A stretch of DNA of 36,992 nucleotides, taken from assembly GCA_038258215.1 (NCBI GenBank), contig JBBSQC010000036.1, positions 1-36,992 of the forward strand. Reading direction: 5' to 3'. Positions 1-7,476 of the stretch are shown here, piece by piece (positions within the stretch are counted from its first letter, which is position 1; each line of letters opens with the position of its first letter). Origin of the DNA: Fodinibacter sp038258215 (GTDB lineage: Bacteria > Actinomycetota > Actinomycetes > Actinomycetales > Dermatophilaceae). Made by a program: the position numbers and the translations under genes. Under the pieces are notes generated by a model, which searched no databases, was not told where the DNA came from, and was given only the letters and a program-made list of their open reading frames with translations.

Positions 1-270
1 ATGATCCTCGACCGCGGCCGCGATCAGCACCGGATCGATGTCGACGCCGACCACGTCATGCCCGAGCCGGGCCAGTTCGGCTCCCACGCGCCCCGGGCCG
101 CAGCCCGCATCGAGGATGCGCGCCCCACGCCCCACCATCGCGTCGACCAGGCGGGCCTCGCCCGCCAAGTCACGACCGGCCGCTGCCATCGAACGGAAGC
201 GCTCGACGTACCACGACGAGTGGTTCGGGTCCGCCGCAACCTTCCGCATCCACGCGCTCTGCTCCACCAT
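1..270 (-). CDS. Class I SAM-dependent methyltransferase, N-terminal part (cut by window edge)
   Basis: The first 90 codons of a methyltransferase run off the left edge of the window. The protein begins MVEQSAWMRKVAADPNHSS, and the SAM-binding Rossmann motif I is clear at about residues 46-55 (ILDAGCGPGRVG), followed by motif II with an acidic end (HDVVGVDIDP). This is the ordinary class I fold with an N-terminal helix carrying a WYVERF segment; the substrate cannot be told because the C-terminal half is missing. The ATG at 270 lacks a strong ribosome binding site, and an in-frame GTG about 50 bases upstream is an alternative start. Identity as a methyltransferase is firm; function is open. 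Confidence 0.8.
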   Translation of the reverse strand, partial: MVEQSAWMRKVAADPNHSSWYVERFRSMAAAGRDLAGEARLVDAMVGRGARILDAGCGPGRVGAELARLGHDVVGVDIDPVLIAAAVEDH

Positions 271-349
271 GTCGGCATTGTGCCGTCCAGGGCTGTGTCG
301 CTGGCTTCGGACCTGCCCCACTCCGCGGCATGCAGGCGCGCCACGTTGA

Positions 350-934
350 TCAAGCCTGCACCCGTGGCGGGTGTCTCATCGCGTCTGTGGTGGTCTGCCT
401 CGGTGGCCGCTGCACCGATATCGCGCCGGCGAGGATGAGGAAAGCAAGGGCCTCGACGATGGACTGGGTCACCTCCGACCATCCCGTCACGGCAGGAAAC
501 AGCAGAGCGCTGATCACGACAGCCAGCCCAAGCCCGACAAGCCGCGATCCAGCAAGGGCGATCATGATGAGACTCCCGGCCAGAAGACCTAAAAGGAGCG
601 TCAACAGCAGGAGGTTGTACGCAAACCCCGAGCTGGTCCATGCCTGATGAAGCGCGTCTTCCGCGACGTTCTCCACAGCGAGCAGCAGGCCACTGACTCC
701 ACCCACCCCACAGGGGAGCGCTCGTGCCCACCGGTGCGGCGCCCGCGCGTATGCGGCCGCCAGGAACAAGAGGGTGACCCCGACAAGAGCGAAGATCGCG
801 CTGTTGAGCCACACGGTGACGAGGTCAGCGGTGGTGACGGCGTTCCAGTACTCGCCCCTTCCTACCTCTGAGGCCCCCACGACCAACACCGCGCTGGTCA
901 ACAGCGACGACACCAGAGCCGGAGTACGCGACAT
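350..934 (-). CDS. Multi-pass membrane protein of unknown function
   Basis: A 194-residue, very hydrophobic protein with about six predicted membrane segments: an N-terminal one (ALVSSLLTSAVLVVGAS), SAIFALVGVTLLFLAAAY, a pair in the middle, NLLLLTLLLGLLAGSLIMIAL, LGLAVVISALLFP and a last one near SIVEALAFLILAGAI. I recognise no family motif. The start at 934 is chosen because AAGGAG lies eight bases upstream; the open frame continues upstream without a credible start. The C-terminus is short, basic and probably cytoplasmic. It shares the direction of the methyltransferase on its left, 79 bases away, so the two may be co-transcribed. No signs of damage. Role unknown. Confidence 0.75.
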   Translation of the reverse strand: MSRTPALVSSLLTSAVLVVGASEVGRGEYWNAVTTADLVTVWLNSAIFALVGVTLLFLAAAYARAPHRWARALPCGVGGVSGLLLAVENVAEDALHQAWTSSGFAYNLLLLTLLLGLLAGSLIMIALAGSRLVGLGLAVVISALLFPAVTGWSEVTQSIVEALAFLILAGAISVQRPPRQTTTDAMRHPPRVQA

Positions 935-1092
935 GGCCGAGCTCCTTACATGTTCGAATGGACTCACCAACAAAATACCCACCTTCCGCCGCGCGTCGGG
1001 CGGTGACGGAACGTGCCACATCCCGGATCTGGCGACGACCAGCGGGTAGCCGCGGCGATGGTCCCAAGGGGGTCGCTCGGCAGCTGGATGGC

Positions 1093-1296
1093 TCAGGTGC
1101 TGGGGGTGGTCGCGAAGTGGGTCCAGGTGCGGTGCAGTCAAGCGCAGACCTCGCCGCGGGACCACCCGACCGTCGTGCTCATGAGCAGTCGGGTGTCGGC
1201 AGAGGCGAGCAGCCCGATTGTGCTCGCCACCCAGTCGACGTCGACGTCGGGGTGTAGGAGTCCATCCTCGGCGAGGAGCCGGGGCCTCTTCGCTCC
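1093..1296 (-). pseudogene. TetR-family regulator remnant (C-terminal ligand domain, interrupted by a stop)
   Basis: The minus strand encodes a stretch that looks like the C-terminal end of a TetR repressor: LLAEDGLLHPDVDVDWVAST then LLMSTTVGWSRGEVCA, a TGA at 1138-1140, and in the same frame LHRTWTHFATTPST before the natural stop at 1093. The usual pattern in such proteins is a tryptophan directly before the leucine (WLHRTW), so the TGA probably replaced a TGG. No TetR N-terminal helix-turn-helix is found in any frame upstream; 1300-1485 shows nothing recognisable. I therefore call it a decayed remnant, not a short gene. The domain match is from memory of the family and is moderate. Confidence 0.5.
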
Positions 1297-1485
1297 CCGA
1301 AAGGGGCGTTCGCGACGCGATCCCGGCGGGCACCCAACCTGGCCCGCTATCCCCAACAAGCGCCCGTCGAGGGCGACTCATTCCGCCGCCTGCCGGGCGC
1401 GCTGGGTGGGCTGGGTGGGCTGATGACGGCAAGCGCATCGGAGCTCCCTCTTCTGCGCGCGAGGGCGGTGTCAGGGATGGCCGGC

Positions 1486-2418
1486 TCAGGTCCGGTTGGC
1501 GGCCACCCAGGCATCGATCGACTCAAGCACCGTGTCCGTGACGCTGTGCCTGGGGACGAACCCAAGGACTTCACGCGCCTTCTCCATCGAGAACAAGGGA
1601 GCCCGCCCAATGTGCTCCATGGTGGTTGCCGCCTCCTGCGGATCGACACGGGCGGCGAACTCACTCCACGGGGCGAACTCCAGCTTGGGCTGATGACCAA
1701 AGTGGCGGGCGACGAGTTCGGCATACCCCCGTAGGTTCAGCGCCTGCGTGCAGACGCTGTTGAAGCTGTGCGACGCGGCGTGGTCCGGCTGCTCCAGGCA
1801 CGCTTGGTGCAGACCCGCGACGTCCTCGGCATGCACGTGGTGGATGGTCTCGCCACCGCGGTCAGGCAGCAGGCAAGAACCGCCGGCCCGCAGCCCGTCG
1901 ATGACCGCTGGGTCCAGGTTGCCGGCCGGACCGATCGGCATCCACCCCGGGCCGCTGATGTGGCCCGGGTGCACCACGCTCGCGCGCACGCGGTCCTGGC
2001 TCATCAGGTACCGCTCGATCGCCAACTTGTTGATGCCGTACTCACCGAACGGATCCTTGGGTGCGTCCTCGGTGGTGGGGACCAGCGAGCTGGGACCGTA
2101 GGACCAGACGGTGCCAGTGTGGACGAGGTGCTGTCCGTCAAGCGCCTCGACCAGCTGACGGGCCTGCGCCGGCGTGAAGCACGTCGGGTCCACCACCGCC
2201 TCGGGGTCGAGCTGCGCGACAGCCGCACCGAACACGCCGTCCGCTTCCGCCTCCTGGCGGTCGCACGCCACCATCTGCACCGCTGCCCAGAGCGGGTCCT
2301 CACGATAGGCCCGGCTCACGCCACGACTGATGACGACCACCTCGTGCCCGGACCTCACCAAGCTCGGCACCAGATACGTGCCGATGTGTCCCGTGCCTCC
2401 GATGACGACCACGCGCAT
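1486..2418 (-). CDS. NAD-dependent epimerase/dehydratase family protein (extended SDR)
   Basis: A 310-residue protein starting MRVVVIGGTGHIGTYLVPSL, the glycine-rich GGTGxxG dinucleotide-binding motif of the extended/atypical short-chain dehydrogenase family. Further on are the usual substrate-side features: HTGTVWSYGPS, the stretch EYGINKLAIERYL that carries the YxxxK catalytic pair, and HPGHISGPGW. Such enzymes act in the cytoplasm on nucleotide sugars or other alcohol/ketone substrates; nothing here identifies the substrate. I prefer the ATG at 2418 because the Rossmann motif follows at once; ATG 2430 and GTG 2442 are in-frame alternatives, and none has an ideal ribosome binding site. It is divergent from the ASCH-GNAT gene, sharing a roughly 100-base upstream region. 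Confidence 0.85.
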   Translation of the reverse strand: MRVVVIGGTGHIGTYLVPSLVRSGHEVVVISRGVSRAYREDPLWAAVQMVACDRQEAEADGVFGAAVAQLDPEAVVDPTCFTPAQARQLVEALDGQHLVHTGTVWSYGPSSLVPTTEDAPKDPFGEYGINKLAIERYLMSQDRVRASVVHPGHISGPGWMPIGPAGNLDPAVIDGLRAGGSCLLPDRGGETIHHVHAEDVAGLHQACLEQPDHAASHSFNSVCTQALNLRGYAELVARHFGHQPKLEFAPWSEFAARVDPQEAATTMEHIGRAPLFSMEKAREVLGFVPRHSVTDTVLESIDAWVAANRT

Positions 2419-2521
2419 GGTCGCGACCATATCCTCGCGCACCGCCGCGAGCCGACCCTTGTCTACGGCGGCGGAGGAGGACGGATCGACGAGCGGGTGG
2501 AGGCAGCCCTACCGTGTCCGG

Positions 2522-3334
2522 ATGATGTTCAGTCGGGACCTACGCGACGCCGTGGCACGCGGCGAGGTCACGGTCTCGATCAGGATGTGGACTCGACCGC
2601 AGGTCAAGGTTGGTGGCCGCTACCACGTCGCCGGCGTCATCATCGAGATCGACTCTCTCGAGGTTCTGCCCTTCTCGGCCGTGACCGACGACGATGTGGC
2701 CGCGTCAGGTGACACCGATCGCGAGGCGTTGCGGGCTCGAGCCGCTCACGCTGGGCCGATACACGACGACACCCTGGTCCACCGAGTCGAGTTCCACGTG
2801 GCGCGGCTCTGCGGCGTGGGAGCGCGCGGCGTGGCAGCCCCAGAATGTGAGGTGGTGGGCCCGCGCCTGGATGACGCTGAGGAGCTGGCTTCGGTCCACG
2901 TTCGGGCGTGGCGGGAAGCCTACGGAGGGCTGCTCCCGGAGCGCTTCTACGATGACGTCGCACGCGAGGCTCGGCAGGTGATGTGGTCGGGTCTGCTCGC
3001 TGAGGAGGATGCCGGGGAGCGGGTCCGCGTCGCCCGGCGCGAGGGCCGAATCGTGGGGTTTGTCGCGCGCGGTCCGGCCGCCGAGCATCTGGGGCACCCG
3101 CCGGAGCGAGACGAGCAGCTGTACGCGCTCTACGTGCTGTCCAGCTGCTACGGCCTGGGTGTCGGTCAAGCGCTGCTGGACCAGGCTCTCTGCGAGCGGC
3201 CTGCACAACTGTGGGTCGCCAAGGACAACGCGCGGGCGCGACGCTTCTACGAGAAGAACGGATTCACAGCCGACGGCACCGAGCAGGTCGATCCAGATCT
3301 CGACGGGCTGGTGGAGATACGCATGGTGCGATAG
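2522..3334 (+). CDS. ASCH-domain protein fused to a GNAT acetyltransferase
   Basis: One frame of 270 residues holds two domains. Residues 1-95 (MMFSRDLRDAVARGEVTVSI, then RPQVKVGGRYHVAGVIIEID and DTLVHRVEFHV) match ASCH-domain proteins, a PUA-like fold that binds RNA or modified nucleotides. Residues 120-270 are a GNAT N-acetyltransferase: DAEELASVHVRAWREAYGGL at the N-terminus, acetyl-CoA loop YGLGVGQALLD, and the C-terminal NARARRFYEKNGF. The joining segment is only about 20 residues and contains no ATG, though GTG codons near 2852 could start a separate GNAT. The start at 2522 follows the ASCH family start; its ribosome binding site is weak (GGAGG at 2499 is far). Substrates are unknown. 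A fusion is the simplest reading. Confidence 0.75.
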   Translation: MMFSRDLRDAVARGEVTVSIRMWTRPQVKVGGRYHVAGVIIEIDSLEVLPFSAVTDDDVAASGDTDREALRARAAHAGPIHDDTLVHRVEFHVARLCGVGARGVAAPECEVVGPRLDDAEELASVHVRAWREAYGGLLPERFYDDVAREARQVMWSGLLAEEDAGERVRVARREGRIVGFVARGPAAEHLGHPPERDEQLYALYVLSSCYGLGVGQALLDQALCERPAQLWVAKDNARARRFYEKNGFTADGTEQVDPDLDGLVEIRMVR

Positions 3335-3536
3335 TCCGACGCCGCACCGTCCGCGACAGCGATGGTCCACATCCACCACCATCGGCCGCACGTCGGGGGA
3401 TTCAGTGGCGGGGTCTTGGCCGAGGTCCTGATTCGGTGTGAGACTGATCGTTCCGACGATGTCGCAGACCCGTCGGCCCGTTCGACGTACGAGTGAGGCC
3501 ACCGACGAGCGGGGCCCGAGGACAAGGAGTTGTGTG

Positions 3537-3914
3537 ATGCCGCGATTCATGGGTTTTGTGCAGATGGAGGAGGGAGTCGGCACGCCGCCGAAGGCCCTGT
3601 TCGAGGCGATGGACGAGCACATCGGGGAGAGGGTCGCGTCGGGCGTGTTCCTGGACGGCGGGGGGTTGTACGGCATCGCCGACGCCGTCAGCTTCGTGGT
3701 CCGCAAGGGCGAGATCACCCGCGTCGACGGGCCCTACGCCGAGGGCAAGGAGGTCGTGGGCGGGTGGTCGATCCTGCAGTACGACACCATCGAGGATGCG
3801 ATCGCCGACTCGGAGACGTTCGCCGAGCTGCACGCCAAGTACTGGCCCGAGGTCGAGGTGATCTCCACCCTGCGCCAGATCTCCAACGGGCCGGAACAGC
3901 CCGCGGACGACTGA
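3537..3914 (+). CDS. YCII-related (DGPF-domain) protein, partner of the ECF42 sigma factor
   Basis: A 125-residue protein of the YCII/DGPF family: it starts MPRFMGFVQMEEG, has the family signature as VDGPYAEGKEVVGGW (the more common form is DGPF), and ends in the helix-rich AELHAKYWPEVEVI. AAGGAG eight bases upstream supports the ATG at 3537. Members form ferredoxin-like dimers; many sit beside ECF42-type sigma factors, as here, where the sigma gene starts 51 bases downstream. In those pairs the DGPF protein is thought to be linked to sigma function but is not a classical membrane anti-sigma factor. A second, unlinked YCII protein is at 26395. Confidence 0.88.
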   Translation: MPRFMGFVQMEEGVGTPPKALFEAMDEHIGERVASGVFLDGGGLYGIADAVSFVVRKGEITRVDGPYAEGKEVVGGWSILQYDTIEDAIADSETFAELHAKYWPEVEVISTLRQISNGPEQPADD

Positions 3915-3953
3915 CGTCTGGGCGTCTCTCTGCCGACGTCGGTGGGGTCGGCC

Positions 3954-3959
3954 TAGGCT
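3954..3959 (+). promoter_or_regulatory. Candidate -10 element for leaderless transcription of the sigma gene
   Basis: TAGGCT lies six bases before the GTG start at 3966. A TANNNT hexamer at this distance places the transcript start on or next to the start codon, which would also explain why the gene has no ribosome binding site. No clear -35 is seen. This would let the sigma gene be expressed separately from the upstream DGPF gene. Confidence 0.45.
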
Positions 3960-3965
3960 GACAGG

Positions 3966-5270
3966 GTGCCGGCTGAGCCCACCGCCGTCGAGCCCACGGC
4001 CGTCGACCCCACCGACGTCGACCTAGTCACCGCCACGTGGCGTGCGGAGTCGGCGCGACTTGTTGGCGCGATGACGAGGTTGACGCGCGACGTCGGGCTG
4101 GCAGAAGACGTGGCTCAGGACGCGCTCGTGTCCGCACTGGAGCGGTGGCCCACCACGGGCATCCCCAGCAACCCGGGTGCCTGGTTGATGACCGTCGCCC
4201 GACGGCGGGCCATCGACCACTTCCGTCGTGAGGACACGCTGCGTCGCAAGACCGAGCTTCTCGGCCACGACCTGGGTGAGGAGGAGGGCATGCCCGATCT
4301 CGACTCCGCGGTCGACCACATCGAGGATGACGTCCTCCGGCTGGTCTTCCTCTGCTGCCACCCGTCGCTGACACCGGAGTCGCGCGCGGCGCTGACGTTG
4401 CGACTCGTTGGCGGGCTGACCACGGCGGAGATCGCCCGCGGCTTCCTGACGAGCGAGTCGACGATGAGACAACGGATCTCCCGGGCCAAGAAGACGCTGG
4501 CCGATGCGCGCGCGGAGTTCGAGCTGCCGATCGGCGAAGACCGGGTACGCCGCCTGGACGACGCGATGGCCGTGATCTACCTCGTCTTCAACGAGGGGTA
4601 CTCGGCCACCGCCGGCGCGGGCTGGATGCGGCCGGAGCTGGCCGACGAAGGCATGCGGCTGGCCCGGTTGCTCGCCGACCTGGCACCCGACGAGCCCGAG
4701 GTGCTCGGCCTGCAGGCGCTGCTGGAGATCCAGGGGTCCCGGATGCCGGCTCGGCTCGACGCCGATGGAGCACCGGTGCTGCTCGATGCGCAGGACCGGT
4801 CGCGGTGGGACCATCTGCTGATCAAGCGCGGCCAGGCGGCGCTGCGGAAGGCGGATGTGCTGGCCGCCCGCGGTCAGCCCGTCGGGCGCTACTACCTGCA
4901 GGCCATGATCGCGGCGCAGCATGCCCGCGCCGGGCGGGCCGAGGACACGGACTGGCGGCGGATCGCCAGCCTCTACGACGTCCTGGCCGAGGCCGCACCG
5001 GGACCGATCGTCGAGGTCAACCGTGCCGTCGCGTACGGCCGGGCCTTCGACGCGGTCGCGGGACTGGCCATCCTCGAGGTGGTCGACCCGGCCGCCCTCG
5101 GCGAATCGCCGCTCATCCCGAGCGTCCAGGGTGACCTGCTCGAGCGTGCGGGGCTTTATGCCGATGCCGCGAGGGCCTTCACCGAGGCATCGAAGCGCAC
5201 CCGCAACCACGGTGAACGGGTCGTGTTGCAGCGTCGCGCCGAGGAGAACCGCGTCCTGGCGTCTCGATGA
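3966..5270 (+). CDS. ECF42/SigJ-like RNA polymerase sigma factor with C-terminal extension
   Basis: A 434-residue sigma-70-family factor. Residues 20-95 are region 2 (LTRDVGLAEDVAQDALVSAL, then NPGAWLMTVARRRAIDHFRR); residues 120-190 are region 4 with its helix-turn-helix (LTTAEIARGFLTSESTMRQR). The remaining 240 residues are the long helical C-terminal extension that sets ECF42 apart (VFNEGYSATAG, LLDAQDRSRWDHLLI, GRYYLQAMIAAQHA, PIVEVNRAVAYGRA). The length is normal for the group. The DGPF-domain gene immediately upstream is the standard neighbour. The first 18 residues repeat VEPTAV/VDPT and are probably unstructured. The GTG at 3966 is preceded by a candidate leaderless promoter. The regulon is unknown. 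Confidence 0.93.
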   Translation: MPAEPTAVEPTAVDPTDVDLVTATWRAESARLVGAMTRLTRDVGLAEDVAQDALVSALERWPTTGIPSNPGAWLMTVARRRAIDHFRREDTLRRKTELLGHDLGEEEGMPDLDSAVDHIEDDVLRLVFLCCHPSLTPESRAALTLRLVGGLTTAEIARGFLTSESTMRQRISRAKKTLADARAEFELPIGEDRVRRLDDAMAVIYLVFNEGYSATAGAGWMRPELADEGMRLARLLADLAPDEPEVLGLQALLEIQGSRMPARLDADGAPVLLDAQDRSRWDHLLIKRGQAALRKADVLAARGQPVGRYYLQAMIAAQHARAGRAEDTDWRRIASLYDVLAEAAPGPIVEVNRAVAYGRAFDAVAGLAILEVVDPAALGESPLIPSVQGDLLERAGLYADAARAFTEASKRTRNHGERVVLQRRAEENRVLASR

Positions 5271-5312
5271 GCCCGACCAGCCAGGCGAGAGGTGCAACCG
5301 ACCTCGGGAGCC

Positions 5313-5690
5313 TCAGGACTGCTGGGGGTCAGGTCGGGTGAACTGCCACAACGCGTCGACGATCCGCCACCCCTCCGGCGTGCGGAGCAGGTGGAGGTAC
5401 TCGCGATACTGCGCGGACCGCACCACGGCCGTGGCGATGTCGAGATGGATGTCGATGACGTCGACCTCGATCGGGTCGTCGGTCTTGTCCTCGGTGCCGC
5501 CCCCTCGACGGACGAAGTCGAGCATCATCTCCTTCGTCGTCACGCTGGGGTTCTCGCCGCCGGCCTGGGCAGCCCAGCGCTTCACGAGCTGGGGGTGGAG
5601 CGCGCGGTCCACGCGTTCTAGGTCCGCGTCATACCAGCCCTCGAAATAGTCCAACGCGGACGCCACGACCGCAGTCTCGTCGTTCACCAC
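5313..5690 (-). CDS. NTF2-like (SnoaL/lumazine-binding-like fold) protein
   Basis: A 125-residue protein with the cone-shaped NTF2-like fold: helix 1 ETAVVASALDYFEGWYDADLE, then ALHPQLVKRW, and the C-terminal strands YLHLLRTPEGWRIVDALWQF. It is closest in look to the putative lumazine-binding family (PF12893), which includes ketosteroid-isomerase-like enzymes and proteins with no known activity. The first GTG (5690) has GAGGAG four bases upstream, a second GTG at 5687 has better spacing; the difference is one residue. It lies downstream of the alpha/beta hydrolase in the same direction, 138 bases away, and converges on the sigma gene with 42 bases between. Confidence 0.82.
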   Translation of the reverse strand: MVNDETAVVASALDYFEGWYDADLERVDRALHPQLVKRWAAQAGGENPSVTTKEMMLDFVRRGGGTEDKTDDPIEVDVIDIHLDIATAVVRSAQYREYLHLLRTPEGWRIVDALWQFTRPDPQQS

Positions 5691-5828
5691 AGGGCTCCTC
5701 GCATCCCAGCGACGCGCAACCAGATCCGCATGCAGCAGACTCTGCCCCGCGGACTGCGGTCGCCATCACTCAGTATGCCGTCCACCATCCGCAGCGGGGG
5801 CGGTCCGCGACGAGTGGTGAGCCTTCCG

Positions 5829-6737
5829 TCACGCTGCTCGCTCGAACCAGTCGGTCGCGAGGTCGGCGACCGCGGTGGGAGCGTCGTCGGTGATGAAGTG
5901 GGCTGCGTCGTCGATGTAGGCGAACTCGACGTGATCGGCATAGTGCTCCGGCTTGCGGCAGATGCGCCCGATGTTCTTCTCGGTCCAGGGGCGGTCGCGG
6001 CGGCCGAACACGAAGAGGGTTGGCACCGTGAGCCGCTGGTGGCGGTAGACGCCGCGACTCAAGCGCATGGCTTCGGGCAGGATCATGCCGCGAGTCAGCG
6101 GACGGACTGCGCCGTCGATGTCGGGCCGGCGCATCGGGGCGAGGTGGGCTTCGGTCGTTGCCTCTGACATCGGGTGGGCGACGTACGCCTCGGAGAAGAT
6201 TCCGCGCAGCGAGGTGCCGGGGCGGTGCCAGATGAACCGGGGCAGGTGCCGGAAGCCTGGCAACACCTGCGGGCTGAGCGTCATGAAGCCCGGCGGCACG
6301 GAGAGTTGCACTGCCGTGCGAACCCGCTCGGGGTGGTGGTAGGTCAGCTGCATCGCGGTGATCGCGCCCATGTCGTGGGAGAGGACGTGGGCGCGCTCGA
6401 TCTGTAGGACGTCGAAGAGGGCGAGCAGGTCGCGGAGCCGTGTCAGGCGCTCGATGAGTGGATCGTCGGCCACGGTCCAGCCGGCCCCGCGCAGGTCGGG
6501 GCAAAGGACGCGGTAGCCGGCCCCCGCGATGGCCGGAGCCACGGCGCGCCACTGCCACCAGTGCTCGGGAAATCCGTGCAACAGCAGGACCGGTTCGCCC
6601 TCACCGATGGCGGCGACGTGAGTGCGAAGGCCGGGCGTCGCCACGACGAGATGCTCAAAGCCGGGGGTCTCTGGCAGCGGCGGAGACCAGGCCGATGCGT
6701 CGACGAAACGGGTGATGCGAGGTTCGGGCGTGGTCAT
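5829..6737 (-). CDS. Alpha/beta hydrolase, epoxide hydrolase-like
   Basis: A 302-residue alpha/beta hydrolase. The oxyanion-hole motif HGFPEHWW is at residues 54-61; the nucleophile elbow is SHDMGA with Asp122 as nucleophile, as in soluble epoxide hydrolases and haloalkane dehalogenases rather than serine esterases; an acid is likely at the FGRRD stretch near residue 252; the catalytic His is in AAHFI near residue 280. HGFP plus an Asp nucleophile favours epoxide hydrolase. There is no signal peptide, so it is cytoplasmic. Start at 6737 has GGAGG about six bases upstream. It is divergent from a TetR gene and both share the 6763-6778 operator, so it is probably repressed by that TetR. Confidence 0.88.
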   Translation of the reverse strand: MTTPEPRITRFVDASAWSPPLPETPGFEHLVVATPGLRTHVAAIGEGEPVLLLHGFPEHWWQWRAVAPAIAGAGYRVLCPDLRGAGWTVADDPLIERLTRLRDLLALFDVLQIERAHVLSHDMGAITAMQLTYHHPERVRTAVQLSVPPGFMTLSPQVLPGFRHLPRFIWHRPGTSLRGIFSEAYVAHPMSEATTEAHLAPMRRPDIDGAVRPLTRGMILPEAMRLSRGVYRHQRLTVPTLFVFGRRDRPWTEKNIGRICRKPEHYADHVEFAYIDDAAHFITDDAPTAVADLATDWFERAA

Positions 6738-6762
6738 GGCGACCTCCTGCGGGCAGTGCCGT

Positions 6763-6778
6763 TACTATGTTCATAGTA
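6763..6778. promoter_or_regulatory. Perfect 16-bp TetR operator palindrome in a divergent promoter
   Basis: TACTATG-TT-CATAGTA is a perfect 7-bp inverted repeat with a two-base centre. Each half contains TACTAT, which can serve as a -10 hexamer on its own strand, so one bound repressor would block the hydrolase promoter and the tetR promoter together. It is 23 bases from the tetR start and 26 from the hydrolase start. Confidence 0.75.
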
Positions 6779-6800
6779 GACTTCTTGGAAGGGGGTGTCG

Positions 6801-7355
6801 ATGCCGGCGAGCACCCGGGAGCGAGCCCTCGAGGCGGCAGTGGAGCTGCTCGGCGCGCAGGGAGTGCGCGCGTTGACCCATGCGCGGGTCGATGACCGGG
6901 CGAGCCTGCCGCTGGGGTCGACCTCGAACTGGTTCCGCACCCGTCGGGCGCTGCTCGGCGGCGTGGTCGACTGGATCGCGGAGCGAGAGCGCGCTGATTT
7001 CGACCCGGACGCGATGGCTGTGATCGCGGGGCTCGATGGGCTGGTCGAGGGCTTGTGCGCCATGGTCGAACTGCAGAGCGGGCCGTTCGCCGCGCGGACC
7101 CGCGCGCGCTACGCCCTCTTCCTCGAACTCGTCGGCGACCCTGAGCTCGGTGAGCCTCTGCGTCGTCAGCGACGTGAGTTCGAGCGGTGGACGGAGAGCA
7201 TGGTGGTCGCCGCTGGTATCGGTGACCCCGCACCGGCGACCAGGGCCTTCATGGCACTCGGCGACGGACTGCTCCTGCACCGGCTCACCGTCGATCCCGA
7301 GCTTGACATGCGCCCCGCCATCGAACGGACAGTGCGTGCCCTCGCGGAGTCCTGA
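6801..7355 (+). CDS. TetR/AcrR-family transcriptional repressor
   Basis: A 184-residue TetR-family protein. The N-terminal DNA-binding domain runs TRERALEAAVELLGAQGVRA, LTHARVDDRASLPLGSTSNWF, with the typical helix-turn-helix ending in SNWF where most members have YYHF. The remaining helices form the ligand/dimer domain (LDGLVEGLCAMVELQSG, LFLELVGDPELGEPLRRQR). The ATG at 6801 has an A/G-rich Shine-Dalgarno (GAAGGGGG) at proper spacing; a GTG two codons upstream is possible. It is divergent from the epoxide hydrolase-like gene and a perfect palindrome sits between, so local autoregulated repression of both is the natural inference. The inducer is unknown. Confidence 0.9.
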   Translation: MPASTRERALEAAVELLGAQGVRALTHARVDDRASLPLGSTSNWFRTRRALLGGVVDWIAERERADFDPDAMAVIAGLDGLVEGLCAMVELQSGPFAARTRARYALFLELVGDPELGEPLRRQRREFERWTESMVVAAGIGDPAPATRAFMALGDGLLLHRLTVDPELDMRPAIERTVRALAES

Positions 7356-7396
7356 CCTGACGCCGCGGGGCAGACAACCCAACCCCCGTCACGTGC

Positions 7397-7431
7397 CGGA
7401 ACGGTCGGGGCGATGGGCGGATGCCGTTCCG
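7397..7431. terminator. Weak hairpin between convergent genes
   Basis: CGGAACGG and CCGTTCCG form an 8-bp stem around a 19-base loop in the 121-base gap between the convergent tetR and MDMPI genes. There is no U-tract on either side. It might act as a bidirectional terminator, but the evidence is only the symmetry and the position. Confidence 0.25.
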
Positions 7432-7476
7432 CGGGCGCCGACGCGGACGCGGCCTCGGCAAGAGCGAGCGTACGGC

